Source of the DNA: Quercus robur
Taxonomy: Eukaryota; Streptophyta; Magnoliopsida; Fagales; Fagaceae
DNA length: 64,000 nt
Assembly (NCBI RefSeq): GCF_932294415.1
Contig: NC_065535.1
Coordinates: 93,140,862 to 93,204,861, forward strand
Direction of reading: 5' to 3'
Shown: in pieces, positions 48,013-61,149 of the stretch
Position numbering within the stretch: position 1 is the first letter of the stretch
Layout: each line of letters opens with the position of its first letter
Translations under genes and position numbers: made by a program
Notes under the pieces: model-generated
What the model saw: only the letters and a program-made list of their open reading frames with translations
What the model was told of the DNA's origin: nothing
Database searches by the model: none

Positions 48013-51000
48013 ATGTCATCTGGTATGTAAATTCTTTTTTATATAACAAGGCAGTTTTTTTTATTCTAAACTTTTAGTTAGTTAGTTTGCTTATTTTCTG
48101 GGTTGTGGTTGATGTGGAGGTTTATTTTGTTTCATGGCTTCCAATGCAGAAAGTGAGGACACGGCTATATCAACCTCGTAAGTATCTCTAAACATCTTTT
48201 CACTTTTTTGTATGTGCAAAATGTGTGTTGTGTTTGGTTGCCAAGAAATGGTGTGAAAAGGATAGAAATTGAAATATATCATGAGTTACATGTCAAACAC
48301 AAGAAATCTAGCTCAATCGGTAATGTTTTTTGTTGTCGAATAAGGACTTGAGTTTTAAATTCCACCTATGACAAAAAGAAGCAAATTGGTGCTTTGGAGT
48401 GATGTTAAAGAATGCATCATATCTATTGAACAAATACACAAAAAAATGCCTTAATCTCAACTAAATATTTTATTTAGTTATTATATTATTTGGGGTTTGA
48501 GAAAGTAAAAGTTTTTTTATACTTCTAAAATGGAAAACCATTATAATAATGATTTACTAATTTGCAAATTACCTTTCTTGAAACTCACAAAAGTGAGAGT
48601 TTTGTGCATTGGATATGACCTTAATAAGAATGTAAAAAATGTCTTTTTTATCTGTCCTACTTAATAATGGGTAATGGGTATCTTAATTTATTGTTATTAT
48701 TATTTGTTATATATGAATGAGAATTTTGTTTAGAACAAAGAGGTAGAGAATTTTCAGCTCAGTGCAACCAAACTAGCAGCGTTGCTATAAAACAACTAAG
48801 TACACTCTACTGACTTGGGTGTCTTAATTTCAGGCCAAAAACCTTGTATAAAGATCCTGATGATGGGAGGCAGAGATTTTTGCTCGAACTTGAATTTGTT
48901 CAGTGTCTAGCTAATCCTACTTACATACACTGTAAGTTGGTTATTTTCGTGTGAAATTCACTTAGTATGGTAGTGGTGTTATACTATAGGCATGAGGGTA
49001 CTCTTACTCTCATTTGAAATGGAATAGAAAGCACCCATTTGGTGATCCACAGATTGTGGTTGAATGATCTTGTATATGACTTGAAAATATTTATATCCAA
49101 ATGAAATCCATACCTTATGCATGTGCAATTAAAATGTGTATGGAAAATGTCAAATTCTTTAGTGAAAATAAAGAATCTGTTTTAGATTAGTATAAAGAGC
49201 ATTACTAGGCATTAAATGTATTTCAAGACTGACATGGTTAATCAACTTCCTGTTTCTGATTGAATCAAAAATTGACCATCAGTCACATTAATCTAAAACT
49301 TTTCCTTGCTATTTGAACCAAATTACAGAGCCATGAATTGTTGATTCTTCGTTGTACACGATGTGGACAATAAACTCATCATTGCATCAAACATACCCCC
49401 CCCCCCCCCCAACTCTTCAATTCTGTTGTCAGGATATCCAGATGATGCCTTGGCTATTTGCCTTCCTAAGCAAGTCTTGCATTTATAAGTATAGGTGATA
49501 TGACTAGCTTAGGTAGTGCTTACTTGACAGAAAGGAACTTCTATAAGTACCTTTACTGCTTTCAAGTTTTTAAATAAAAACCTATCGATTTGTGTGGTGA
49601 AAGATGGAAGCAGAGAAAGTAATGTGCTTGTATTGCTTCTCACTCACATCTTCCTTTAAAAGGTAATTGTGATAAAGCATAGAGATCATTAATATGGATA
49701 ATTTACTTAATATTTGTCAATGGTGGTAGCAGCCAATTCAGAAAGTAATTACAAAGGCATTTTGTCTTGTAACATTAGTATGATGTTTATTCTATATGCC
49801 AGTTATTAATACTTAGCCTTTTATACCATATATGCCATGCACTTGAGAATGTTTTTCATTTCTGATGCAGATTTGGCTCAAAATCGCTATTTTGAGGATG
49901 AAGCTTTTATTGGCTACTTGAGATACCTTCAATACTGGCAACGACCAGAGTATGCAAAATTTATAATGTGAGCTAATTCTACTTATCCAACGACTGTAGC
50001 ATTAGGCTTGAAATAAAGCTGAGCAACTGCTTATTTTATTGTCTGATTCTGTCGATTAATGGTCTTATATATATCATTATATTGTGACATCCAAATACAT
50101 ATACTTACTTACTAGGATTGTATCAGGTATCCCCATTGCCTGTACTTTCTCGAACTTCTCCAAAATGCAAACTTTCGCAGTTCAATGGCACATCCAGGCA
50201 ACAAGGTTAGGATCTGACTTTTTGGATACCAGTTGTGGCTCTAGGAATATTTTTTAGGGTGGTCGCTAAGAAATTTAAATTACCACAATATTTTTATTGG
50301 TACAATTTTTTAAAGAAAAATGAAATTAGAAATTATTTTTATTGGATAGGTTGAACAAGTTACAAATTTTTACTTTTTGTTTTATAATAGGTTTTTTGTT
50401 GAATAATTTTTTCACTTCTTGTTGTTTGGTCTTATCTTGTTTTTGTTTGGTTTATATTTGTTGTTATTTGAGCCAATATTTATTGTTGTTATTTAAGCTT
50501 TAAAAAAAAAAAAAAGGATTAAGAATTATGTTTGGAGGCAGAATTAATTTTGGAGTAATGCTACGTCCATAATATTTTTACGATAAATCTTATGCAAAAG
50601 GCTGTTATTGGTAGGTAAAAAATAATATTAGTATTTGGCCCAAATTAGAATCAGTAATAGCTTACTACATTAGATTTGTTGTAAAATTATTGTGAATGTA
50701 GTAGTACTACTCTTATTTTTGTTGAACCTAAATTTTTGTAATTATCAAGTCAGGGTGTTCAAAATTTTTATGAGGGTAGTCACAATAGGTTAGTTTAGCA
50801 TATAATTTTTTTTTGGCAAGCGTATATATACATTTTTTTGCAAGTCAGGGTGGTCCTGTGACCACCCTGGCTTGCATGTGGAGCTGCCACTGCTGGACTG
50901 GACACCCACCCCACTTATTTTGTATCTTGAGCAACAGAGTGGCTCTTTGAATTGTATTGTTCAGTAATGGTTGTATATTTGTTACCTACTGAGGATCAAA

Positions 51001-51909
51001 TTGATGGTTTCATTTACTTAAGTAGTTTATTTGTTGATGTTGATTCCATTATATGGCTTAAGCTAGGGAACAAGTGGTCACTTAAGTTTTGCAAAAAGAA
51101 TGATAAATTCACTTTTAATTCCTGACTGAGAGAGAGAGGCAACATGATGCTATCATGGCCACAGAGATGTCTGTTTACCCTCAACCTAGCTAAGGAATGA
51201 AATTACGCCTTCTCCCCTGCACCACACCACATATCATGCACAAAAGGGAAAATAAATAATAATAAATTGAGTTCCTGGCTATTGCGTTCATATAGTTATC
51301 TATTATGGCCTATAGGTACGTAGAAAAATGTCTACCTAATCAGATAAATGCAGTGGCAAACCTTCCTTCTTTGTTTCTTTTTTTCCTTTTAGTTGCTAAG
51401 TTTTGGCGCAATGTCTTAAGTGCTTCTCTTAAATCTCAGACATTTATATTTATTAGATGTCACTTGTTGGTATGTATTTAGAGAGTAATGAATTTGAGTT
51501 TCTGGGTTGAAATGAAAGTGACTTATAACAGTCAATGAAATTAAATGTATTTTTCCATTTGTATTGACACTATAAATTTTTTCATGTAAATTAGCTAATG
51601 AGTTTGAAAATTATCTGGAGTTGGCAGGAGTTGGTGCATAGGCAGCAATTCTACTTCTGGAAGAACTTTAAGAACAACAGGCTGAAACACATTATATCAA
51701 AGTCTCAACTTCAAGCTGCTGCTGCGACTCCAGCTTCTGTTTCTCCACCATCCACACCACCTACAGCCATTGCTGTTGTTTCTCCACCATCCACACTTCC
51801 TACAACCATTGCTGTTACTGCTCCTATTGATCCTCCTGAATCATCCATTGCTGTTACATCCAGCCCAACTGCTACAGTACAGGAGATAAGTAGTGGGGTA
51901 GATAGATAG
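48013..51909 (+). CDS. MED31: Mediator complex subunit 31 (SOH1)
   Basis: Exons: 48013-48022, 48150-48177, 48834-48931, 49871-49967, 50127-50205 and 51628-51909, giving 197 residues. The conserved Med31 domain covers most of the first 110 residues: FLLELEFVQCLANPTYIHYL, then AQNRYFEDEAFIGYLRYLQY, PHCLYFLELLQ and QFYFWKNFKNNRLKH. The C-terminal tail is Ala/Pro/Ser/Thr-rich with two near-repeats of VSPPSTxPTxIAV. MED31 belongs to the Mediator middle module in the nucleus. The start is ambiguous: the tiny first exon (MSS, donor GTATGT) gives MSSESEDTA, whereas an unspliced ATG at 48134 gives MASNAESEDTA in the same phase and 199 residues. Confidence 0.93.
48300..48380 (+). repeat. Decayed tRNA-like (SINE) fragment in MED31 intron
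   Basis: ATCTAGCTCAATCGGTAAT resembles a pol III box A region; a weak box-B-like GACTTGAGTTTTAAATTCC follows about 35 bases later. The B box is degraded, so confidence is low. Confidence 0.35.
49396..49410. repeat. Poly-C run of 15
   Basis: Fifteen consecutive C in a MED31 intron, unusual in this AT-rich context and a likely polymorphic or error-prone site. Confidence 0.9.
50550..50712. mobile_element. MITE in MED31 intron 5
   Basis: Begins GGAGTAATGCTACGTCCATAA and ends GAATGTAGTAGTACTACTC. Sub-terminal ATTTTTACGATAAAT and ATTTGTTGTAAAATTAT are inverted relatives. The interior CCAAATTAGAATCAGTAATA is shared with 61311-61335, marking a dispersed family. Confidence 0.55.
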
Positions 51910-51983
51910 AGGAAGCATGGTTCTTATCTTTAGTTTAGCTAGTTTAGGGGAAAACTTTAACAATGAATTTTCTATGTTACCAA

Positions 51984-52080
51984 GAGTCTTGTAGCTCAGT
52001 GGCATTACATGTTCTCTTTATGGAGAACTTGGTTCAAATCCCCTCCCCCACTTATTGTAAGCAAAATAAAAAGTGAATTT
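51984..52080 (+). mobile_element. tRNA-derived SINE head
   Basis: GTCTTGTAGCTCAGTGGCAT carries a consensus box A and TTGGTTCAAATCCCC a consensus box B about 40 bases apart, followed by an A-rich end (AAGCAAAATAAAAAG). The predicted acceptor and anticodon arms do not form a proper tRNA, so it is called a SINE and not a tRNA gene. Confidence 0.6.
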
Positions 52081-53840
52081 CCTTTTTTCTTTTAGTTAAA
52101 TGAAGCTGTGTAAACCCCCAGTTATACTGATTCTTATATGATTTCATTACAGGAAAGAAGTTTGACATATGCTATCATCTATCATGAATATGTTGGATGG
52201 AATACATTAATGAAGGGCCTTTTTCCTTTTGTCAAAGGAGGGAAAAGAAAGGGAATAATAATTTTCAAGGTAATACTTCCTTTTCTTTGGGTTGAAGTTG
52301 AAGCAGGATAGGCACTGATTCTAAATGAATTTTGATACTTGTAACCAGAATTCTCAAGATTTCTTATAAGTGTATTGAAGGTGGTAGATAGATTAATTAT
52401 CATTTGCATATGCTCACTCAGAAGTGGTGAATGTTATTTTAGTGTGTGGTGTTACAACTTGCGTTCCCAAAAAGTTTAAGGATATAACATTTTTTCATTA
52501 TTTTCACAATTGCTGGCATAACTTATTATGATTGATGCACAATAAAAGTAGTGTCAATAGTGGACCCAAGTGAAAGCGGCGTTGCTCTACTCACAACAGA
52601 CCATATCAATATTGTGAAAAATATTATATCCCTAACATTACTTCTGCTCCCACCCCCCTTCTCCCAAACAGAAATAATAATAATAATAATAATATCCAAT
52701 TTGTTATATAGATAGGCATGTGCTTTTGTCTTTGTGGATCTCTTCAATTAATGATTGGGACTATTGTAAGCAATGCTGCCGGTACTATTACATGAAACAA
52801 GGTATCAAAAATATCAGTAAGTCTCGAGACAAAAAAAAAAAAAAAATCACAATTGTTGATGTGGCAAGTTATTTTTTGTAAGTGAGAAAGTGACGTCAGT
52901 GATAAATTCAAATAAAAATAAGTAAAAACTTGTTAAATCGAATGGTATGAAAAATATTGTGGAAATTGTTGCTCGTAGCATTTCCTCCAAAAATATTTGA
53001 AATATTTTTTATTCAGTAGTAAAATTTGGTTAGTTTAACCTGTTATTAGTCAATTAGTTTTGTTTTGTTTTCGTGCTGAAACGCACTTACTATGGATGGA
53101 AAATTAGTAAGAATTAAGAAATTCAAAGTCACCCACATGGCAAAAGAAGTCTTCCACTCAAACTAAACATGGCCCAAAGTCGAAAGCAAGGGAAACATTT
53201 TCCCATCAAAACTTCAATTGTCAATAAGTTAGGTCCAGGAATGATATAGTATATTGGAAGACCACTATATACCAGTTTCTTTCATGATTATCACAAAAAA
53301 ATAATAAATAAATAAAGAAAAAATACGAGTTCCTTTCATAGTTGTTACCCCTTTGGTGTCAAAGGTTTTTTTTTATTTTACTTTATTGGGCAGTATAACC
53401 TCCATGTGTTTGACTTGGTATGCGATAAGTTCATTGAATCCATTGCTAAATTCAGTCGGCACAAGTACTTTCCTTTCCTCATTATTTTTATTTTTATTTT
53501 TGTACCATTTGGATAAAATGCTAACGGGTAGTTTCTTTCTATTTTTGTTGTTTTTGTGTATGTGCGATTCAAAGCAAAGTCTCTTATTTGATGACAAGAT
53601 TTTACTAGTTGAATTTATTGGATTCTTGATTCATCTTTCCCCTTTTGGCTTTTGATGAAGGCAAGTTATTTTAGTTTTTAGACTTTTGATTTAACCTGAC
53701 GGTTAATTGTTTAGGTTTGTGACAAATTAAATATTTTGCTATTATTTTCCGTTGGAATCTAATTACAAGATGTGAGCATGATTTTTGTCACATAACATCA
53801 TCAGGTGGATATATATTTAAAAATGACAAAATCTTGTCGT
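52081..53840. other. Intergenic AT-rich stretch
   Basis: No gene recognised. Contains an (AAT)n tract at about 52674-52694 and sequence around 52860-52990 distantly like the MITE family at 50550. Confidence 0.5.
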
Positions 53841-53843
53841 TTA

Positions 53844-54463
53844 ACTCCCCTTCTACAAAAGTGTATTAACACATTTATTGACTTTTCGATAGAGGTGTAT
53901 GATCCTTTTCTGTGAGATGCAAATAAGCAATTCTTTGTGGTCCCTTATCTACCAAAAAAATGAAAGACCATTCTTTTAAGTCCCATTGAACACGATTTAT
54001 TTTTAGTGTCTGTTTGGATACTGCTTATTTTGTTGAAATTGAAATCTTATTGTTAAAAGTATTATAAATAAAGGTAAAAGTTAGTTGAAATAGTATAGCG
54101 GGGCTCATGAATAGTATCCAAAAATACAATGAGGCTCATAAATGTGTATTAACATTTATTGACTCCCCTTCTACAAAATTGTATTAACACATTTATTGAC
54201 TTTTCGATAGAGGTGTATGATCCTTTTCTGTGAGATGCAAATAAGCAATTCTTTGTGGTCCCTTATCTACCAAAAAAATGAAAGACCATTCTTTTAAGTC
54301 CCATTGAACACGATTTATTTTTAGTATCTGTTTGGATACTGCTTATTTTGTTGAAATTGAAATCTTATTGTTAAAAGTATTATAAATAAAGGTAAAAGTT
54401 AGTTGAGATAGTATAGCGGGGCCCATGAATAGTATCCAAAAATACAATGAGGCTCATAAATAG
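53844..54463. repeat. ~300-bp direct tandem duplication (period 319)
   Basis: The block from ACTCCCCTTCTACAAAA to AGGCTCATAAAT occurs at about 53844-54144 and again at 54163-54463 with only a handful of differences (for example tttttagtgtctg versus tttttagtatctg). It includes a dispersed CTGTTTGGATACTGCTTATT repeat also seen near 44935 and 55098. Confidence 0.85.
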
Positions 54464-54783
54464 TAGCAAAAATAAACTGAATAGTAAAATAATTTTAATT
54501 TTTCATTGGTATTTGATTTTAGTGTGTGTTTGGTATTTAATTATAAGTTAGCTTTTTACCTATTTTATGTACTCTTTGTGGGTTCTACGTTACTTTTTAT
54601 CTTTACATTATTTTAAATAATTTAAGTTTTAGTTCTTTGAAAATAAGCAAATCTTTAACTTTTTGTCTCAAATTATGCACTTAAACTACTAAAAATAAGC
54701 AATTTTTACTAATCTACTTTAAACAAGTTATTTATTTAAAGCAAATATAAGTAATCCATTATCTATCAAATAGAAAAGTATAA

Positions 54784-54932
54784 GGGGTGTTTGGTACATG
54801 TTTTTAAACAACAATTTTCAATTTTTAAACAATATTACACATATTTCCACACACTTTTTTACTTACATGTATTTTCACATATGTTTTTAAATAACAATTT
54901 TCAATTTTTAAGTGTATGTATCAAACACCCCC
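54784..54932. mobile_element. Tourist-like (PIF/Harbinger) MITE, 149 bp
   Basis: Terminal inverted repeats GGGGTGTTTGGTACATG and, inverted, GGGGGTGTTTGATACAT are flanked by TAA on both sides (54781-54783, 54933-54935), the 3-bp target duplication typical of PIF/Harbinger. AACAATTTTCAATTTTTAA occurs near both ends. Non-coding. Confidence 0.75.
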
Positions 54933-55446
54933 TAAATATCTCATTTTACCCCTCTCTCTCTTCTTTTAAATTCAAATTCTTACAAAATAAAAAGGATTAA
55001 AAGTATATAGCTTTTTCCTTACAACTACAACACGTTTTATGTGTTATAACCATAGCCCATAGCCGGCTTTAACAAGTAATAAAGACAGATTAAGATCTGT
55101 TTGGATACCATTTATTGTTAAAAATTAAAAATTGAAAATACTGTAGTAAAATAATTTTTAAATGTGTAAATAATGCTATGAAATCCAATTTTAAAATTGT
55201 TTTTATTAAAAAAAATATTTGTAGGTCTCATAAACAGTACACGAAACCCACATGAGAAAAAAAACGCATAGCTGGAAGCGCAAAACGTGCCTCCCAAATA
55301 GAGGCTAACAAACAAAGAATGATATCTTTTTTTGTGAAGACCAAGGAAAGATATCTTCAAATCATCAAAAATAATGATGATGATGATGCGTCCTCAACCA
55401 GTGGACAAGGACATCCCATTAACAAAAGCTTTAATTTGTTACGTTG

Positions 55447-58400
55447 CTGAAAGACTTTGAAATTTTACCAATTATTCTACTTATTATCATGTAAATTTTT
55501 AAACTTTATTTAGTAAAATTTGGATAAAAATTATTTCTTTCATTTTTTTTTTTTATAAAAGGAAATTTCTAGTGTTTTATTTAATGGTACATTAATCACA
55601 ACTGGACATATATCATTTTTTCTTTTTCTTAACTTATAAAGTAACCAAAATTTAATATGAAAAAAAAAAAAAGACCTGACATATAAAATGACATTTGTCA
55701 TATATCCTAAAATTAGTATTCATGAATTGGTCTAGTTAAGTCAAAAAATCATATGTTTATGAACAAATTTTTTTTGTAGTCTATGGCTACAAACTCTCCC
55801 TATATCTTTATATTTGATGTGAATTTTGATAAATTAAAGGATAAAGTTTAGCTATAAAATAAGTTGCAGTATAAAGTTACAACGTTACTCAATAAAATAA
55901 ATATTACTACATATTTTGAAAATTTAACCATTGAATTGCATGTTCTTTACACTTTTAATACATATGTAAACTTTTTTATTAATCGGATTTTATTTACTAT
56001 ATGATCTATAAATTTATATTTTATGCGTAATTTTAAATTACAAAAACTTGCAATTTAAAAAATTTATTGATGACGTAGCAATTGGTCTTTAATTTTCTAA
56101 AATTTTTGCAAGTATGAGGATATAAAAAAAAAAAAAAAAAAAATTTAACAATGAATTTGTCAAAATTCATATCCAATAAAAAGATATAAAGTAAGGTTGT
56201 AGCCATATGTTGCAAAAAATTTTGTAACTAAATTTTGTCCTTTGACAAATTCATGATTAATTAAATTTTCTTATTATATTCTCTACACATACAAAATTTC
56301 AATAAGATCAAAAAGAAATAATTATGTTATCAATTCAAATATTTAAATTCTAAAATTTTATACTCTTAAATTATGCATAAAAAATAAATTTATAAATTAA
56401 ATAGTTAAAACCATTTAATTTAAACAAAATTTGATATGGACATAAAAAAAAAAAAAAAAAAAAGTAATTCAATAAGATACTAATTCAAAATATATAACAA
56501 TAATAACATTTTAGTGTCCTAATATGTTTATTTACTTTTGCAGCATCGCCATGGAGTGAAATCCACTAGATCCTTCCTCAGCAGAATCGCCTGTTAAGAA
56601 AAGCTGGTAGTAGCAGGTAACCTTGTACGTCCTCTAGAATACCTCGGTGGAGTAGTAATTTTGATTTCTTACGCAAAATAAAGCACCACATGTCCAATAA
56701 GTGTGACACTGACACCATTCCAGCAGCCACAGATGAACTGCTGATACGCCTGTGTGTTTGACCAAAACTGAATTTCCTCTCTCTCTCTCTCTCAAAAAAA
56801 ATCTTAAACTGGCTGCCACCCCGTTCCAGTTCTAGACTTCTAGTTAATAACCCATATCTCTCTGAAATCAGAATCCAAGCACACACACCACACCACAACC
56901 ATGAAGTATCTTGTTGCTAATTTTGGGTTGTTGCTTCTTTCACTCTTATTATGTTCTGTCTCTTTATTAACCTCAGCAGATTCAAACACCTCCGCTACAT
57001 GTCCAATGGATCTTAGCTATGTCCTAAGAATCCCATGGAACCAATCCCTTTGCCAAAAGTTGCAGCCCACAGAAAATATAAGCGTCACTGCCGAAAACGT
57101 AACCACCACACAATCATGTTGTCAAACCCTCTTGTCCCTCTTTGCCATAGGCCTTGCCCAACACCTCAAAGAAACCTCACTTTTCAACCTCCCTGACCTC
57201 CCAACTTCCATTTCTTGTCTCAATGATTTCCAATCCAAAATCACCGCACTTTCACTCCCCACCACACTTGTCTCCTCTTGCTTCCCTCCTCTTCAGTTTG
57301 TGATTTCACCAAACATCTGTGCCCACATAGAGACTACCAAAGATTGGGTCAATGAGCTTGGACCCACTACTGCTTTGGACTCAGGTTGCAAGTCTGACCT
57401 CACTGATCTCACTTCCTGTGATGCTTGTGTCTCAGCTGGGTACCAGGTTCAGAAAGAATTGCTTGCTATAGATGGTAATACCTCTCAAGCTAAAGCTCTT
57501 GATTGCTTTTACCTTGCTGTTCTTTATGTTGCTGGTATTGTTAATGCATATGGACCTGAGAGTGTTGGTGTTATGACATGTCCTCTTGGTTTACAACTTA
57601 ATTCAGAAGAGGGTGGGGATAAGGGTCATCCGGGGCTTGCTTTTGGGTTAACAGGAGCTGGGGTTGCTGTTGTGGTTATGTCTTGTTTGTTGGGACTGTA
57701 TCTTTGGTATGATAGGAGGTGGAGGAGGAAGAAGGGTGAGGGGTCTAATTTGAGGTACGGTCATGATTTGGAGGAACAAGGGTCTAAGTTAAGAGTGAGG
57801 CCAAATACCGGGTCAATCTGGTACAAAATTGAGGAGCTTGAGAAGGCGACTGATAATTTTTCGCAGAAGAATTTTATTGGACAAGGTGGATTTGGAATGG
57901 TTTTTAAAGGGGCCTTAGTGGATGGGACTGTGGTTGCAGTGAAGAAGGTTGTGGAGTCTGATTTTCAAGGAGATGCTGAGTTTTGCAATGAGGTTGAGAT
58001 TATTAGCAATTTGAAGCACCGGAATCTTGTTCCACTTAGAGGGTGTTGTGTGGTTGATGGGTACGAGGAGTATGATGAGAGGGGAAGTCAAAGGTACCTT
58101 GTATACGATTACATGCCTAATGGCAATCTTGATGATCATTTGTTTCTGTCGGGTGCTAGTGGAATGGGGAAGTCACCATTGACATGGCCTCAAAGGAAGA
58201 GCATAATCTTGGATGTTGCGAAGGGGTTAGCTTATTTGCACTATGGAGTGAAGCCTGCAATATATCATAGAGATATCAAGGCCACAAATATACTTTTGGA
58301 TGCAGATATGAGAGCAAGAGTGGCAGATTTTGGGCTTGCAAAGCAGATCAAGGAGGGTCAGTCTCATCTCACAACCAGAGTGGCTGGAACACACGGGTAC

Positions 58401-59376
58401 TTGGCCCCGGAATATGCACTCTATGGACAGCTGACTGAGAAGAGTGATGTTTATAGTTTTGGGGTTGTGGTTTTGGAGATAATGTGTGGGAGAAAAGCTC
58501 TTGATTTGTCATCAGGATCACCACGTGCGTTTCTGATAACAGATTGGGCTTGGTCTTTGATAAAAGCTGGAAAAGTAGAAGAGGCTTTAGATGCTTCTCT
58601 GTCAAAGAATGACGATTCTGTGAATTCGAATCCAAAGAGCATAATGGAGAGATATGTGATGGTTGGGATTTTGTGTGCTCATGTGATGGTTGCTTTGAGG
58701 CCAACCATTTTGGATGCACTTAAAATGTTGGAAGGAGATATTGAGGTACCGGCAATTCCAGATAGGCCAACGCCTCTTGGGCATCCATCGTTTTGTGGCA
58801 ATGGTAATACTTTCAGCATATCACCAGCACTAAGTGGGCCACAATTAAATAGCAAGGACATACTCAGGTAATCAAGAAAGTTATAGTTTTAACAATTTAT
58901 GGACTGCTGAAAGGTTGTAGAGATGTGGAAGCTATGTGCATGGATTTATTGTGTTATAGCAGTTAAATGCATATATTGGTCATGACCAAAGAGCATTATA
59001 CTGGTTCTAGGAGGCCATACCAGACTATATAGGTGAAGGGTTGGCTATATTCATAAAGTTGTAAGGCAATGTTGATAGCCTTGGTATATAACTCCTGAAA
59101 ATAGAGGCAAGTAGACTTAGCACTTAGCAGCACAATCAAAGAATTTGAAGATGGGCATGAGCAAACAGAATCTGTGCCAAGAAGCAAACTTAACTTTGAG
59201 GGAAAACGAGAGAGAATTCGGAATTCAACAATTAGCATCTTTTCTTACAACTGTTTACTTTAGTTTTTGCTTTGTTTCATCTTTTGTTTGCCTTTTAGTT
59301 TGGTGACCCCACCCACGTGACAAAGCTTTAGAAAGGACAAAACTCAAAAATATGAAAAGAGAGTTTGAAAGACTTT
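55447..59376. repeat. Segmental duplication, unit 1
   Basis: The block starting GACTTTGAAATTTTACCAATT at about 55450 reappears at about 59379 and is followed by parallel AT-rich sequence and then the receptor kinase in both places. Upstream blocks align at an offset near 3930 and the genes at 5476, the difference being extra DNA in unit 2. Confidence 0.85.
56901..58871 (+). CDS. SPARK-domain receptor-like kinase, At1g11050/RKF3-like, copy 1
   Basis: Single-exon 656-residue gene. A signal peptide (about 1-26, ending LLTSA) leads into a SPARK-type ectodomain (27-240) with [18 protein letters not shown], an [15 protein letters not shown] segment, a [15 protein letters not shown] segment and N-glycosylation sites. 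A transmembrane helix (about 247-270) and a basic stop-transfer (RRWRRKK) follow. The kinase domain (about 320-600) has a Gly-loop GQGGFG, a Lys in VAVKK (about 346), HRDIKATN (about 455), DFG (about 475) and [20 protein letters not shown]. It is an RD kinase with all key residues present and so probably active. The family includes the RKF3 group; the ligand is unknown. Plasma-membrane location is inferred. It is tandem with the copy at 62377. Confidence 0.93.
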   Translation: MKYLVANFGLLLLSLLLCSVSLLTSADSNTSATCPMDLSYVLRIPWNQSLCQKLQPTENISVTAENVTTTQSCCQTLLSLFAIGLAQHLKETSLFNLPDLPTSISCLNDFQSKITALSLPTTLVSSCFPPLQFVISPNICAHIETTKDWVNELGPTTALDSGCKSDLTDLTSCDACVSAGYQVQKELLAIDGNTSQAKALDCFYLAVLYVAGIVNAYGPESVGVMTCPLGLQLNSEEGGDKGHPGLAFGLTGAGVAVVVMSCLLGLYLWYDRRWRRKKGEGSNLRYGHDLEEQGSKLRVRPNTGSIWYKIEELEKATDNFSQKNFIGQGGFGMVFKGALVDGTVVAVKKVVESDFQGDAEFCNEVEIISNLKHRNLVPLRGCCVVDGYEEYDERGSQRYLVYDYMPNGNLDDHLFLSGASGMGKSPLTWPQRKSIILDVAKGLAYLHYGVKPAIYHRDIKATNILLDADMRARVADFGLAKQIKEGQSHLTTRVAGTHGYLAPEYALYGQLTEKSDVYSFGVVVLEIMCGRKALDLSSGSPRAFLITDWAWSLIKAGKVEEALDASLSKNDDSVNSNPKSIMERYVMVGILCAHVMVALRPTILDALKMLEGDIEVPAIPDRPTPLGHPSFCGNGNTFSISPALSGPQLNSKDILR

Positions 59377-59378
59377 GA
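58872..59378. other. Intergenic region downstream of receptor kinase copy 1
   Basis: The first ~250 bases are the presumed 3' UTR and terminator region. No gene seen. Confidence 0.5.
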
Positions 59379-60330
59379 AATTTTACCAATTATTCTACTT
59401 ATATTAGTGTAAATTTTTAAACTTTATCTAGTAAAATTTGAATAAAAATTATTTCTTTCATTTTTAGTGTTTTTTTAAAAGGAAATTTCTAGTGTTTTAT
59501 TTAATGTTTCATTAATCACAACCAGACATATATCATTTTTTCTTTTTCTTAACTTATAAAGTAACCAAAATTTAATATGAAAAAAAGACATGACATATAA
59601 AATGACATTTGTCATATATCCTAAAATTAGTATTCATAAATTGGTCTAGTTAAGTCAAAAAAAGCATATGTTCATGAACAAATTTTGTTTGAAGTCTATG
59701 GCTACAAACTCTCATTATATCTTTATATTTGATGTGAATTTTGACAAAAAAACAAAGTTTAGATATAAAATAAGTTGTAGTACAAGGTTACAACTTTACT
59801 CTATAAAATAAATATTATTACATATTTTGAAAATCTAACCGTTGAGTTATATATTCTTTACACTCTTAATACATATGTAAACTTTTATGTCAATCAGATT
59901 TTATTTACTATATGATGTATAAGTTTATATTTTATGTATAATTTTGAATTACAAAAACTTGTAATTTAAAAAATTTATTAATGACATAACTATTAATCTT
60001 TAATTTTCTAAAAATTTTGCAAGCATGAGAATATAAGAAGAAGAAATAATTTAACAATAATTTTATCAAAATTCATATCCAATAAAAATATATTAAGAAA
60101 GGTTGTAGCCTTATGTTACAACTAATTTTATAACTAAATTTTGTCCTTTGACAAATCCATTATTAATTAAAATTTTTTATTATATTCTCTACACTTACGA
60201 AATTTCAAGAAAATCAAAAATCAATAATTACGTCATCAATTCAAATATTTAAATTCTAAAAATTTATACTCTAAAATTATGAATAAAAAAATAAGTTTAT
60301 AAATCGAATAGTTAAAACCATCTATCTCCA

Positions 60331-61112
60331 TTTTTTTTTTTTAGATTTGCTACAATAGCTCTCCAAGCCTGGAGAGCTACTGTAGCTTATGCAAAAAATA
60401 TTTCCCCTTAAAAATACCGGTTGAATTTAAAAATGACTTTTTTCTCTTTCCTCACTTTCTCTCTCCTCTCATGGCTACAAATACAACCATCTTTCTCTCA
60501 AACATCTCTAAACTCAAGCATAATCAAAATATAAACTCAAAAACATAATCTTAAAATTAATCAAACCACAACAATAAAAGCAAAAAAATTATTGCTCTCA
60601 TAAAACTGATATAATTTAAACAACAAATTTAAAATCAAAACAACAACAACAACAACAACAACAACAGATCAAGAACAGAAAAAAAAAAAAAAAAAATAGA
60701 ACAACAATAAAAGATCAAGAAAAAAAAAGCCGATCTAACAAATCTAAAATCAGAAACTACAACTAATCAAGAACAAGGAAAAAAAATAGAAGCTGATGTG
60801 ACCCCTGGTTGCATGCACTCCGCAGTGAGGAGGAGGAGCAGCGGTGGTGGTGTGGTAAAGCAGAGGTGATTTCTCCTTTCTCTCCATGTGTGTTTGTGTG
60901 TGTTTGAAGATAATGACACCAAAAGGCAAGCAAGATTATATGAGATGTATCACAGAAAGAGCTAGAGAATTTATCGAATCAAGTAGAAAAAGAAAAAAAA
61001 AATTAGAAAATAAGAGAGCTGGAGAAAGAAAGAGAGATGAGGGTTCTAGAATCAAGTGGAAAGTAAAGGAAAAAAAAAAAAAAAAAGAGGAGAGAATGGA
61101 ATCCTATGGGTA

Positions 61113-61149
<37 letters not shown>

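Noticed and set aside
51984-52056. tRNA gene candidate (good box A and box B)
   Set aside because: Acceptor and anticodon arms do not pair into a cloverleaf and an A-rich tail follows; it fits a tRNA-derived SINE.
56578-56898. 106-codon minus-strand frame upstream of kinase copy 1
   Set aside because: Overlaps the kinase promoter and leader, contains low-complexity GA/CT repeats and has no family match.
57915-58139. Minus-strand frame inside the receptor kinase, repeated in copy 2
   Set aside because: Shadow of the sense coding sequence; its repetition reflects the duplication.
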